Shown one piece after another: positions 46,678-55,511 of a stretch of DNA of 64,000 nucleotides. The position numbers were made by a program, and so were the translations under genes. Numbering within the stretch: the stretch's first letter is position 1; each line of letters opens with the position of its first letter. The DNA is from Citrifermentans bremense. GTDB taxonomy: Bacteria > Desulfobacterota > Desulfuromonadia > Geobacterales > Geobacteraceae. The notes beneath the pieces are model-generated. The model was not told the DNA's origin. It ran no database searches and worked only from the letters and a program-made list of their open reading frames with translations. Where the stretch lies: positions 1,404,001 to 1,468,000 of the forward strand of contig NZ_AP023213.1 in NCBI RefSeq assembly GCF_014218275.1, given 5' to 3'.

Positions 46678-47194
46678 GTGTGTTTTCTCCTTTGATGTTG
46701 TTGCTGTTTAGTCCCTGGCCCCGTGGAGGGAACAGGCCCGCTGATCGTCCGTGCCTCAAGTTCTGTATTAGGCGATAACGCGAGCTTCTCGCGCTGAACT
46801 TTATGCATACGGTGAAATAAAATGCTTTTACAGCAACTGTCGTTCCCAAATCGTGCCGGCAATCCGCTTTTGGCAAAGAGGGAGCCATTACTATTTGTAA
46901 ACACAAAGGAGTTCATTTGAAAGGATTCCTTGGGCGAAGGGCAAAGCTGTTGCAGTGACACAAAAAAGAACAGTAAGAGCGGTACAAGATGGAACAGGTG
47001 ATGATCTTGGAGCAGTCATCGTGTTCCATGCTGGCGCGCGAGGCCCCCCAACTGAGGCCCTGAAACAAAACGGAACAAGTGGTTAGAGTCTCTTAACAAT
47101 TTCTGTTGATGCTATACAATTGTCCACGGAAATCTGACGAAAGGGGGAAGACCGGAGCCCGCAGCTGCGGGAGAGGTCTCGGAGGAGGCGAGAG
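46678..47194. other. Gene-free region
   Basis: About 510 bp with no supported gene. A hairpin and a strong GGAGGAGG lie just before the methyltransferase ATG at 47195 (from 47160). The minus-strand frames here are shadows with no starts I would trust. Confidence 0.45.
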
Positions 47195-47746
47195 ATGATC
47201 AAGCCTGCGACCAGCATCATCCGCTACACCAGGTTTTTCCGGCTGATACGGGCGAACCGGGTGCTCGACTACGGCACCGGATCACTAAGAAACGCTCTCT
47301 ACCTGACCGAACAGGGGTTCACGGTCTATGCTGCCGATGTTCCCGAGCAGGTGAAGGTTCTCAGGGCGCATCCAAAGGCCATGGCCCTGGAGCGATTGCT
47401 GGACGTTTCTGAACTGGTCCAAAGCGACCTGGGCGTGGACCTTGTTCTTTCGACCTATGTCTTCAACATCATAGAAACCCGGGCGCAAAGGAAGCAGTAC
47501 CTTGAGAACGTGGTGGCGAACCTGCGAGAGGAAGGATATTTCCTCATAGAGGTCAACAGCAGGCCGGATGACCTGAGGTGCGGCTCAACCTTGCAGCATT
47601 ACATGGACTGTGACGACAAAGCCCGAAGTTACACACATGATGATCTCGACCGGTTCTTGCTCCCTTACAACTTCGAGCGCATCTGTCATTACTACAGCAC
47701 GCACGCATTAGCAGCAGTTTATCGGTTGACAGGGAGGAAATTTTAA
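47195..47746 (+). CDS. Class I SAM-dependent methyltransferase-like protein
   Basis: 183 residues. RVLDYGTGSLRNALYL is motif I of the AdoMet-binding fold with the usual DxGxG (here DYGTGS), VYAADVPEQV is the second strand, and VDLVLSTYVFNIIE and REEGYFLIEV are later strands. A zinc or substrate site is not obvious. A clear GGAGG before the ATG supports the start. It is not linked to the next gene by any known pathway. The methyl acceptor is unknown. Confidence 0.75.
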   Translation: MIKPATSIIRYTRFFRLIRANRVLDYGTGSLRNALYLTEQGFTVYAADVPEQVKVLRAHPKAMALERLLDVSELVQSDLGVDLVLSTYVFNIIETRAQRKQYLENVVANLREEGYFLIEVNSRPDDLRCGSTLQHYMDCDDKARSYTHDDLDRFLLPYNFERICHYYSTHALAAVYRLTGRKF

Positions 47747-47834
47747 GACATAAAGCGTTTCTAGTTAGTAAAAGTGCAGCCGGCAAGGTAGAAGGCGTGT
47801 CCAGGTTAACTGCGGTTTCCCGGTGGAGGCAGGC

Positions 47835-48212
47835 ATGGCTTTGAAAGATGTAAGGATTTTGATCGTCGATGACGAGATATTCTTTCGGAAGGTTTTGCGA
47901 GACCTGCTCGAGAAGATCGGATTCACGGTCGTAGGCGAGGCGGGTGACGGTGAAGAGGCGGTAGAGAGGTTCAAGGCACTGCGCCCTCACATCGTCATCA
48001 TGGACATCTACATGCCGGACAAGAACGGGATCGATGCGACCAGGGAAATGGTGGCATACGACAAGAACGCGCGGGTGCTGGTCGCCAGCGCCTCCGACTT
48101 CGACAGCGACACCCAGGCAGCGCTCGATGCCGGTGCCAAGGCCATTCTCATGAAGCCGTTCGTTCCCAAGGAAGTCTACGAGACGATAAGGAAGATCCTG
48201 ACCGGCAAGTAG
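47835..48212 (+). CDS. Single-domain response regulator
   Basis: 125 residues from the ATG at 47835 (GGAGG upstream). It is a lone receiver domain: acidic pair DDE at 15-17, phosphorylated Asp57 (VIMDIYMPDK), Ser in VASASDF and Lys in LMKPFVPKE. It is CheY/Spo0F-like and could act as the output or phosphate sink of one of the local kinases. A terminator follows at 48250. Confidence 0.9.
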   Translation: MALKDVRILIVDDEIFFRKVLRDLLEKIGFTVVGEAGDGEEAVERFKALRPHIVIMDIYMPDKNGIDATREMVAYDKNARVLVASASDFDSDTQAALDAGAKAILMKPFVPKEVYETIRKILTGK

Positions 48213-48249
48213 TTTGGTTCAGGAAGTAGCCTGCAAAAATGGAGCAGGA

Positions 48250-48276
48250 AAAAGGCCCGGAGAATCGGGCTTTTTT
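48250..48276 (+). terminator. Rho-independent terminator
   Basis: GCCCG-GAGAAT-CGGGC with TTTTTT after the response regulator. Confidence 0.8.
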
Positions 48277-48361
48277 ATTGTCATCTGATTTTTTTCTTCA
48301 TCGTGAGCAGGTTTTGTGTTGACTGCCGAAACTGGTTTTGCTATAAAACAGGACTCGTTGA

Positions 48362-48436
<75 letters not shown>

Positions 48437-48441
48437 TTTAT

Positions 48442-48700
48442 CTACAAGGAATCCTCACGGATTCTTCTCTTTAGGCCCCGGCTTTCGCATGAACTTTCGC
48501 ATGCAGCCGGGGCTTTCTCGTATCTGCCCTTTTTGAAGTCCCTTCCGAAATAGGTAAGGATCTTCAAGCGGTCCTGCTTCTGCCCCTCCGTGTACCTCCC
48601 GTAGGGCTTCCGGTACCTTACGCCAGCTTTTTCCAATACTTTAACCCATACCCGGCGTTGGAACAGCTCGGCGGAACAGGCCAGGCGTGGAAAGAAATAT
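48442..48700 (-). pseudogene. Tyrosine-integrase remnant adjacent to tRNA-Gly
   Basis: The minus-strand frame reads VWVKVLEKAGVRYRKPY, the stretch just before the RHTF motif of phage-type integrases, then jumps to GRYTEGQKQDRLKILTYFGRDF, which looks like the C-terminal end of such an enzyme. The catalytic RHTF and Tyr core is missing, so it is a broken copy. Its position next to a tRNA 3' end suggests a departed or decayed element; the attachment repeat is not found in this window. Confidence 0.65.
48475..48513. terminator. Hairpin downstream of tRNA-Gly
   Basis: GCCCCGGCTTTCGCATG ... CATGCAGCCGGGGC, a long stem followed by TTT, within the integrase remnant. Confidence 0.55.
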
Positions 48701-48898
48701 TTTGTGTGGACTTGAGTAGGGTAGTAGTTTAAACGCAAAAGACTCCCGGCTAGTGCCGAGAGCCTTTGTTTAGTGGTCGAAATCACCGCTGTCTCATTTT
48801 GGTACATTAAATAAGAGGCTTGGCGACCCCATGCAAAGGCCACACGTCGACTCTCTTCTCTCCCTAACTTACATAACGTGACATCAAGGCTGTCGGGG

Positions 48899-49303
48899 TT
48901 ACGATAGCTTGCTCTTAAGAAATTCCAGCCCCTTATCCAGAAGTCCCCCTTCGGGCACGAGGCCGTCAGGCGTGATTTTGTCTATCATGGTGGGCAATAG
49001 TTCTGAAAGCTTGGCTGTCACTTCTTCAGTAGACATACCTACCTTTGCTGCCAGATTTTGGATTCTTTCACTCCCTAACCCTTCTTCAATCTGCTCGGGA
49101 GTAATTGACCAATTCTGCCCGGTCCCGATCCATGAGGAGATGGTGTCTCCGAGTCCCTTCTGCTGGAACGACTGAACAAGTCCGCTCAATCCACCTCCTT
49201 CTTTATCTGAGAGCATATCCATGACACCATCTAGGAGCCCCGAACTCTCTGCGCCGGTTTTGCTTCCAAGGATCTTGCCTACGACGTCGTCAAATATTCC
49301 CAT
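48899..49303 (-). CDS. YidB/DUF937 family protein
   Basis: 134 residues: GIFDDVVGKILGSKTGAESSGLLDGVMDMLSDKEGGGLSGLVQSFQQKGLGDTISSWIGTGQNWSITPEQIEEGLG is the diagnostic DUF937 arrangement, with a C-terminal domain TAKLSELLPTMIDKITPDG. The function of YidB is unknown. Good Shine-Dalgarno AAGGAGG. It is alone, with 462 bp of mostly integrase remnant on one side. Confidence 0.85.
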   Translation of the reverse strand: MGIFDDVVGKILGSKTGAESSGLLDGVMDMLSDKEGGGLSGLVQSFQQKGLGDTISSWIGTGQNWSITPEQIEEGLGSERIQNLAAKVGMSTEEVTAKLSELLPTMIDKITPDGLVPEGGLLDKGLEFLKSKLS

Positions 49304-49356
49304 GACAACCTCCTTGCCCGCAACTGCACGGGGTCAATTAACCACTACTTCTGCAG

Positions 49357-49968
49357 CTACTTCCCCCCCTGCTTGGACTCTCTGTAACCTGCCTTGATTG
49401 CCTCTGCCTCCGTCATGTACGAACCCTGTTTAGTTTTGCCGTACCATGTGCTGCCGGACTTGTGATAGATTTTCGAATCAGTATTAACCCATACCATGCC
49501 GCTGCCCGCAGGAGGCTGGACCTGCTTGGCGGCTTTTGCAGCGGCCGGTACAGCAGGCAAGGACGCCTTGGGAACCGAGACCTTGGGTGCTGCTGTCGGT
49601 ACCGCCACAGACGCCGCGCCAACCGCTACAAAGGGCTGTATCTTTTCGATGGCCTTGGCCGACAGTCCAGCTTTGGAGAGGTCGGCAGCCGAGGCATAGG
49701 GCCTGCCAGCTATGATTTTTTTAGCCGTTACTGCACCGACACCTGGCAGTTTCTCCAACTCCGCCTGCGAAGCGCTGTTGATATCAACCTTGGTTCCAGG
49801 AACCGCCGGTTTCGTCACGCTCTTTGCCGTAGTCTTTGCCTTATCCATGGATTTAGCCTTATCCATGGTCTTGACGGCTTCGCCAGCAAGGGCGCCAGTC
49901 AGTGAAATCCCAACGGCAAGAAGCACAGTAACTGCGGACAGCAACCCATTCAGCAGAAAACGCCTCAT
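49357..49968 (-). CDS. ComEA-like helix-hairpin-helix protein
   Basis: 203 residues: a signal peptide (about 1-28), a Lys/Ala-rich spacer, the HhH DNA-binding domain at about 60-115 (VDINSASQAELEKLPGVGAVTAKKIIAGRPY), then an Ala/Pro/Lys-rich linker and a C-terminal motif VWVNTDSKIYHKSGSTWYGKTKQGSYMTEAEAIKAGYR resembling a sunT/thermonuclease-type or SH3-like repeat seen in such proteins. It probably binds DNA in the periplasm or at the surface, as in natural transformation. Confidence 0.85.
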   Translation of the reverse strand: MRRFLLNGLLSAVTVLLAVGISLTGALAGEAVKTMDKAKSMDKAKTTAKSVTKPAVPGTKVDINSASQAELEKLPGVGAVTAKKIIAGRPYASAADLSKAGLSAKAIEKIQPFVAVGAASVAVPTAAPKVSVPKASLPAVPAAAKAAKQVQPPAGSGMVWVNTDSKIYHKSGSTWYGKTKQGSYMTEAEAIKAGYRESKQGGK

Positions 49969-50042
49969 GTCTTACCTCCTTCATATCTCTACCTGTGTCA
50001 GCCAGAAGAACCTGCCAGGCGTTCAATCTTCCCCGCGGCGAG

Positions 50043-50321
50043 TCATTTCTTCTTTCCGGCCTTGGCCGCAGCCTTGGCATCGATTGTGGCGGCTTTCATT
50101 GTGTACGTGACAGTCACCTTGCTTCCGACCTGCAGGCCGCCGGTCACCTTGGTATCCTTATCGCGGGCGATTTCCCATTTCTCTTTGCCCTTCTGTACGA
50201 CGATCATGTCATCTTTGACTTCCAGCACTGGACCGGTCACCTGGTAGGTCTTGGTCGTGCCGGCGAACACCGTTGCAGCGGTAAACAGAGCTAGTCCTAT
50301 CAACGCGGCGATCAGTCTCAT
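50043..50321 (-). CDS. Exported small OB/beta-barrel-like protein
   Basis: 92 residues from the ATG at 50321, chosen because AAAGGAGG is 7 nt away; an ATG two codons upstream is closer. A signal peptide (MRLIAALIGLALFTAATVFA) leads to a small beta-rich domain (GTTKTYQVTGPVLEVKDDMIVVQKGKEKWEIARDKDTKV) and ends in a Lys-rich tail (AAAKAGKKK). No family is recognised with certainty. It follows ComEA-like protein on the same strand. Confidence 0.75.
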   Translation of the reverse strand: MRLIAALIGLALFTAATVFAGTTKTYQVTGPVLEVKDDMIVVQKGKEKWEIARDKDTKVTGGLQVGSKVTVTYTMKAATIDAKAAAKAGKKK

Positions 50322-50924
50322 TTCCATCCTCCTTTGTGCAAGTAAGTTAAAGACAATCTCAATCAATACCAGACACCAAGTGCAAGTCAAGCTCTCATCG
50401 AACCGTTGACTTGAAATGTCAGTATGGATTTGCCCGGTTGAATGTGAATGTAATTTAATTTATAACCCACTGTCGGCATTTTGAGACTCACTCCAAAACT
50501 GTGATTATCAGATATTCTATGAGGGCGTTGCAGTCCTGGCACTTATCTGATTTGACGAGGTTCAACACGAATCATTTATAACTACAAATTATAAATAATT
50601 CATGGAGTGTTAATGGCATTGAGGCATAAAAATGGTAATCATTTTTGGATGCGGTCAAACTCTCCAAGGAAGGAGTCACATCATGAATTACACGGAACTG
50701 CCCATTTCTGCTGGGTTACTCCGGGCAATAAATCCAGCAGATAGGTCTATTGTCTTTTGAGCAATCGCGATTAGGATATGAACTCTGGGGCCAGCTTCAG
50801 GGCCGGCGTGTTAAGCCAAAGAGGTCGTTGAGGTCCCTGAGGTCACAGAGTTTTTTTCTAACACTGAGGAAACACAGAGGAGAGGCAAAGGCTGGTTAGG
50901 AAAACACAAAGAGGAGGAGTTGGA
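50322..50924. other. Intergenic region with small ORF
   Basis: About 600 bp. It holds a candidate 25-codon ORF at 50683-50760. Further down is CACAGAGTTTTTTTCTAACACTG. Otherwise nothing clear. Confidence 0.5.
50683..50760 (+). CDS. Candidate 25-residue small protein or leader
   Basis: ATG ... TGA encoding MNYTELPISAGLLRAINPAD followed by RSIVF, with AAGGAAGGAG at the normal distance. The good ribosome site is the only support. Nothing is known about its function and no nearby gene is obviously coupled to it. Confidence 0.3.
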   Translation: MNYTELPISAGLLRAINPADRSIVF

Positions 50925-51986
50925 ATGTTCAAAGCCAAAGCATATTCAGTTGCCAGTGCCACCGCATCTTTTGTCGCCGATACCATCCCGCGCCGGGAAG
51001 CCGGCCCCCGTGACGTGCAGATCGAGATCCTTTACTGCGGCATCTGCCATTCGGACCTGCACACTGTCCGCGACGAGTGGGCGAGCGTCATGCCCACCGT
51101 CTACCCCTGCGTGCCGGGGCATGAGATCGTCGGCCGCGTCACCAAGGTCGGCCCCGACGTCACCAAGGTGAAACCGGGGGAGTTGGTCGGGGTAGGGTGC
51201 CTGGTCGGTTCGGACCACGGCTGCCCTAACTGCCGGGCGGACATGGAGCAGTTCTGCCCCGGCGCGACCTTTACCTACAACTCGCCGGATGTGCACGGCA
51301 CCGCACCTGTCACCTATGGCGGCTACTCGGAGAGCATCGTGGTCGACGAGCATTTCGTGCTGCGCGTGCCTGAGAATCTCGATCTCTCCGGCGTGGCGCC
51401 GCTTCTTTGCGCCGGGATCACCACCTATTCACCCATCCGGCGCTGGGGGGATATCGCGGGTAAGAAGGTCGGGGTGGTAGGGCTCGGCGGTCTTGGGCAC
51501 ATGGCCGTCAAGTTCGCCCGGGCTTTCGGGGCGCACGTGGTGGTCTTCACCACTTCCGCCGGGAAGAAAGAAGACGCGCTGCGTCTGGGCGCCCACGAGG
51601 TCATCGTCTCCACCGATCCGGAGCAGATGAAGGCCCAAGCGGGAACTTTCAATTTCATCCTCGACACCATTGCCGCCGAGCACGACATAAACGCCTACAT
51701 CAACATGCTCGGGCTGGAGGGAAACATCACCCTGGTGGGTGCCCCCGAGAAGCCGCTGCCGCTGTCCGCCTTCGCACTGCTCTTTGGCCGCAGGAGCATT
51801 TCCGGCTCCCTCATCGGAGGCATCAAGGAAACACAGGAGATGCTCGACTTCTGCGGCAAGCACAACATCACCGCCGACGTTGAAGTCATACCCATCCAGA
51901 AGGTCAACGAGGCTTACGAGCGGCTGGTCAAGTCGGACGTGAAGTACCGTTTCTCCATCGACATGGCTTCCTTGAAGGGCGAATGA
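50925..51986 (+). CDS. NAD(P)-dependent zinc alcohol dehydrogenase (CAD/YahK-like)
   Basis: 353 residues. The MDR fold with the catalytic zinc motif YCGICHSDLH (Cys near 41), the PGHEIVGRV (His-Glu) motif and the GLGGLGHMAVKFARA nucleotide loop, with VVFTTSAGKKEDA downstream, is that of cinnamyl-alcohol/YahK-type reductases. The structural zinc loop reads GSDHGCPNCRADMEQFC, in which the first of the usual four cysteines is replaced by Asp. AGGAGGAG lies before the ATG. It probably reduces aldehydes with NADPH. Confidence 0.88.
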   Translation: MFKAKAYSVASATASFVADTIPRREAGPRDVQIEILYCGICHSDLHTVRDEWASVMPTVYPCVPGHEIVGRVTKVGPDVTKVKPGELVGVGCLVGSDHGCPNCRADMEQFCPGATFTYNSPDVHGTAPVTYGGYSESIVVDEHFVLRVPENLDLSGVAPLLCAGITTYSPIRRWGDIAGKKVGVVGLGGLGHMAVKFARAFGAHVVVFTTSAGKKEDALRLGAHEVIVSTDPEQMKAQAGTFNFILDTIAAEHDINAYINMLGLEGNITLVGAPEKPLPLSAFALLFGRRSISGSLIGGIKETQEMLDFCGKHNITADVEVIPIQKVNEAYERLVKSDVKYRFSIDMASLKGE

Positions 51987-52382
51987 AGCAGCACCGTCCG
52001 GCGGCGGATAGAGTGGAGGGGGAGGTGAACCTCCCTCTCTGCTCTATCCCCGGTGTTCCCGGATTGGGGTTACTGTATTGCCTCCTTCTTCACGAGTAAA
52101 ACCCGGCAGTCATTCTCCCTGAAGGGGTGTACCAAACTGCGACAGTGGTTTCTCTATTGCCATCGGCTACTTTGCCCGCGCCCTACTGCGATCCCGCCAC
52201 ATTCCCCCCTCCTTGTCTGCTGAATTTTTCGCATCTCTCGTAAAACGGTCCCTGGTGGTAACCTGCCGATTTTACAGACTACGGCCGGATCTTCGACTCT
52301 GGCACGGGCGGTGCTATAGCTGTGACCATGTGCGCCTTAGGGTAATTACAGATTCCAGTCACCATGCTCAAAGGAGGAAGAG
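51987..52382. other. Intergenic region
   Basis: About 400 bp with a hairpin GATAGAG ... CTCTATC at 52007-52048 that may end the alcohol dehydrogenase transcript. CAAAGGAGG before the ATG at 52383 is the next ribosome site. No gene is seen. Confidence 0.5.
52007..52048 (+). terminator. Hairpin after alcohol dehydrogenase
   Basis: Imperfect palindrome GATAGAGTGGAGGGGGAGG ... CCTCCCTCTCTGCTCTATC with a TGAA loop, no T tract. Confidence 0.45.
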
Positions 52383-53795
52383 ATGATTTCAAAACTCGTA
52401 CTAGCGACGCTGTCTGTAGTGTTGGTAGCAGCACCGGTAGCCGCGGTGGAGCTTACCCCGGTGGAAAGCCTGGGCAAGAACCTCTTTTTCGACCCGTCTC
52501 TTTCCAACCCTCCAGGGCAGTCCTGCGCCGATTGCCACAGCCCGGAAACCGGCTGGACCGGACCGGATTCGGAGATAAACGCAGCGGGTGCGGTCATCCC
52601 GGGAGCGGTGCATACGAGGGCGGGCAACCGTAAACCTCCGACCGCTGCCTATGCCGGGTACAATCCGGCCCTCCATAAAGCGGGCTCGATGGGCGGTGGC
52701 GGAATGGGCGGAGGCATGGGCGGCGGCATGGGTGGCGGCATGGGTGGCGGCATGGGTGGCGGAATGGGTGGCGGCATGGGTGGCGGCATGGGTGGAGCCA
52801 TGCAGGATGTCTTCGTTGGCGGGATGTTCTGGGATGGGCGGGCATCGGGTTGGAACCTGGGGGACCCGCTTGCCGAACAGGCTATGGGCCCGTTCCTCAA
52901 CCCGCTCGAACAGAACAACCCGAACGCGAAGCACGTCTGTCTCAACGTCTTAAGGACCGGGTATGCCACGCAGTTCGAAGAAGTTTGGGGGGCAGGTTCG
53001 CTGGACTGCGTGAAGGATGTCGCGGGCACCTACGAGCGCATCGCCCGCTCCATCGCCGCCTACGAGCGGTCCGCGGAGGTGAGTGCCTTCAATTCCAGGT
53101 TCGATGCCTTCTGGAAGAACTCCGAGGGGAAGATGCCGCCGGTTCCCATGATCAACATGATGAACTGGAGCCGGTTCAAAAACCGCGGCCTGACGGATAT
53201 GGAGCTGCAGGGATTGATGATCTTCAACACCAAGGGGAAGTGCTCTACCTGTCACCTATTGCAGCCGATGGCCGGGAGCCGTTTCCCGCTTCTTACCGAT
53301 TTCAGGTACCACAACCTGGGACTTCCTGCCAATCCTGAGAACCCGTACTACGACATGCCGCGCCAGTGGAACCCGAAAGGGGAGAAGTGGGTGGACCAGG
53401 GACTGGGGGCTTTCCTGGCGAAAACCGCGGGGATGACCGACAGCACTGGGGCTTCCGTCGACTACAGCGCGCTGGCAGCTCAGAACATGGGCAAACAGAA
53501 GACTCCGACGCTGCGTAACGTGGACAAGCGCCCCGGACCGGACTTCGTCAAGGCCTACGGCCACAACGGCCATTTCAAGAGCCTGCAGGAGATCGTTCAC
53601 TTCTACAACTTAAGGGACGTCCTTCCGCTTTGCGACACCCCGAATCCGCCCAAGGACGCCATGGGTGGCGCTACCTGCTTCCCCGCTCCGGAAGTGGCGG
53701 AGAACATCAACCGGGTCGATATGGGTAATCTCGGCCTGACGCCCCAGGAGGGTATGGCGCTGATCCAGTTCCTGAAGACCCTGACCGACCTCTAA
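52383..53795 (+). CDS. Diheme cytochrome-c peroxidase (CCP/MauG family) with Gly-Met repeat
   Basis: 470 residues. A signal peptide (about 1-22) is followed by the N-terminal heme domain with CADCH (Cys48) and a second heme CSTCH (Cys287), both typical of the CCP/MauG family (LGKNLFFDPSLSNPPGQSCADCH). Between residues about 103 and 140 sits (MGGG)n, about nine copies, which is not part of the usual fold. The rest contains TPTLRNVDKRPGP. It should reduce peroxide or oxidise a substrate in the periplasm, with electrons from cytochromes. It is isolated. Confidence 0.9.
   Translation: MISKLVLATLSVVLVAAPVAAVELTPVESLGKNLFFDPSLSNPPGQSCADCHSPETGWTGPDSEINAAGAVIPGAVHTRAGNRKPPTAAYAGYNPALHKAGSMGGGGMGGGMGGGMGGGMGGGMGGGMGGGMGGGMGGAMQDVFVGGMFWDGRASGWNLGDPLAEQAMGPFLNPLEQNNPNAKHVCLNVLRTGYATQFEEVWGAGSLDCVKDVAGTYERIARSIAAYERSAEVSAFNSRFDAFWKNSEGKMPPVPMINMMNWSRFKNRGLTDMELQGLMIFNTKGKCSTCHLLQPMAGSRFPLLTDFRYHNLGLPANPENPYYDMPRQWNPKGEKWVDQGLGAFLAKTAGMTDSTGASVDYSALAAQNMGKQKTPTLRNVDKRPGPDFVKAYGHNGHFKSLQEIVHFYNLRDVLPLCDTPNPPKDAMGGATCFPAPEVAENINRVDMGNLGLTPQEGMALIQFLKTLTDL
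52689..52803 (+). repeat. 12-bp (Met-Gly-Gly-Gly) coding repeat
   Basis: ATGGGYGGYGG(C/A) repeated about nine times within the peroxidase gene. The repeats are nearly identical in DNA, so slippage may alter copy number. Confidence 0.9.
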
Positions 53796-53814
53796 CTCTC
53801 CTCACGCACGAAAA

Positions 53815-53850
53815 GGGGGACCGGGCTGCACGTCCGGTCCCCCTCCGCTG
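53815..53850 (+). terminator. Hairpin after the peroxidase gene
   Basis: GGGGGACCGG-GCTGCACGT-CCGGTCCCCC, a perfect 10-bp stem; no T tract. It probably ends the peroxidase transcript. Confidence 0.6.
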
Positions 53851-53996
53851 AACAGCCGGAGTGTCCGTGAAGCACTCTCCCCTCTCTCTCCTTACTGCCT
53901 GTCTTTCCCCTCTTTCTTGATGTTCGTCAATTGCGGTTAGAATCCTTTTCTGTATCATGACAAAGTCCAGATCTATTGCTATGCGCGGGAGGGTGT

Positions 53997-55496
53997 GTGC
54001 AAAGACGCGAAAACGAGGCGGAAATTACGCCACCACGGTCGCTTAGATACTACGAATGGGGACTGGCCGCCGGCTGGACCCTGGTGATCGCCATCCTTTT
54101 GATGATCAACCTGCGTCACGAACGGTCGCAGGCGATAGAGACCGCCAGGACCCAGGCGCGTAGCAACTACCAGCGTGACGTGATCTACCGGCACTGGAAC
54201 GCGACCTTCGGCGCCGTCTACGCGCCCGTATCTCACAGGGTGCAGCCCAACAAGTACCTGGCCCGCTTCCCTGAACGGGACATCGTCGCCACCGACGGCA
54301 GGAAGTTCACCTGGATCAACCCGGCCTACATGACCCGGCTGGCCCTGGAACTGGCGTCGGAGAAGTACGGAGTGAAGGGGCACATCACAAGCCTGCGCCC
54401 GATCCGGCCGGAGAACCTCCCGGACCCGTGGGAGCGGGTGGCTCTTGCTTCTTTCGCCAGCGGGGCGCGCGAGGCGGATACGGTCGAGGAGATCGGTGGG
54501 GCGAGTTATCTGCGCCTGATGAAACCGCTGATCACGGAAAAGGAGTGCCTTAAGTGCCATGGGGATCAGGGGTACCGCATCGGGGATATCCGCGGGGGGC
54601 TGAGCGTCGCGGTACCCATGGAGCCGCTTCGGGCCATCGCCAGACAGAACTCGCTCTTAAACGCGGCAAGCTTCTCCATCTTGTGGCTGCTCGGCTTGGG
54701 GGGCATCTACCTGGGAGGGGGAAGCCTCAGGCGTGCCATGGCTGAGCGAGACGAGGCTGAGCGCAGCACGAGGGCCCTGAACCGTGATCTTCTGATCCGC
54801 ACGGAGGAGCTTGAATCCGCCAACCGCGAACTCGATGCCTTTTGTTCCACCGTTTCGCACGACCTGAGATCTCCGCTCACCGTTATCGATGGTTTTTGCA
54901 ACCTGATCAAGGAGTCCCCGGAGGTAAGCACAGAGGACGCAAAGGGTTATGCGGGTGTGATGCTTTCCTCCACGCAGAAAATGGGGCGGCTCATCGCGAC
55001 GCTCCTCGATTTTTCCCGGATCGTCAGGAACGAGGTGAAAACAGCCAGTGTGGACCTGACCGCATTATCCAGGGAGATCGAAGCTGAACTGAGGCTTGCC
55101 GAGGTGCAGAGAAAGGCGGTTTTCACTATCGCCGAGGGGCTGGTGGTGCAGGGGGACTGCGACCTGCTCCGGGTGGTTATGCAGAACTTGCTCGGAAACG
55201 CCTGGAAATACACCCGGACCCGCCCAGTGGCCGAGATCGAGGTGGGGCGGAGGGAGATTGGCGGCGAGTGCCAGATTTTCGTCCGCGACAACGGTATCGG
55301 CTTCGACAACGCCCTCACCGGGGGTATCTTCGAAGCCTTCCAGCGCTTACCCAATGCCGAGGAATTCGCAGGTACCGGCATCGGCCTGGCGACGGTGAAA
55401 AGGATCATCGCCCGACACGGCGGCCGGGTCGGCTGCGAGGGGGAAACAGGAAAGGGAGCGACTTTCTTCTTCACGTTGAAAACAGGCAGCAGCTAG
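53997..55496 (+). CDS. Heme-c (DUF3365-type) sensor histidine kinase
   Basis: 499 residues from the GTG at 53997 (GGAGG four bases upstream). Membrane helix (about 20-38), a periplasmic DUF3365/Tll0287-like domain (about 45-225; WNATFGAVYAPVSHRVQPN, RLMKPLITEKECLKCHG) with one heme-c motif CLKCH (Cys184), a second helix (about 222-240), then HisKA with STVSHDLRSPLTVIDGF (His288) and HATPase (NLLGNAWKYTRT, GTGIGLATVKRII). Such heme domains sense redox or NO/nitrite-like ligands. The next gene is a diguanylate cyclase with the same sensor. Confidence 0.9.
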   Translation: MQRRENEAEITPPRSLRYYEWGLAAGWTLVIAILLMINLRHERSQAIETARTQARSNYQRDVIYRHWNATFGAVYAPVSHRVQPNKYLARFPERDIVATDGRKFTWINPAYMTRLALELASEKYGVKGHITSLRPIRPENLPDPWERVALASFASGAREADTVEEIGGASYLRLMKPLITEKECLKCHGDQGYRIGDIRGGLSVAVPMEPLRAIARQNSLLNAASFSILWLLGLGGIYLGGGSLRRAMAERDEAERSTRALNRDLLIRTEELESANRELDAFCSTVSHDLRSPLTVIDGFCNLIKESPEVSTEDAKGYAGVMLSSTQKMGRLIATLLDFSRIVRNEVKTASVDLTALSREIEAELRLAEVQRKAVFTIAEGLVVQGDCDLLRVVMQNLLGNAWKYTRTRPVAEIEVGRREIGGECQIFVRDNGIGFDNALTGGIFEAFQRLPNAEEFAGTGIGLATVKRIIARHGGRVGCEGETGKGATFFFTLKTGSS

Positions 55497-55511
55497 AGGT
55501 ACGGTTCAGCT

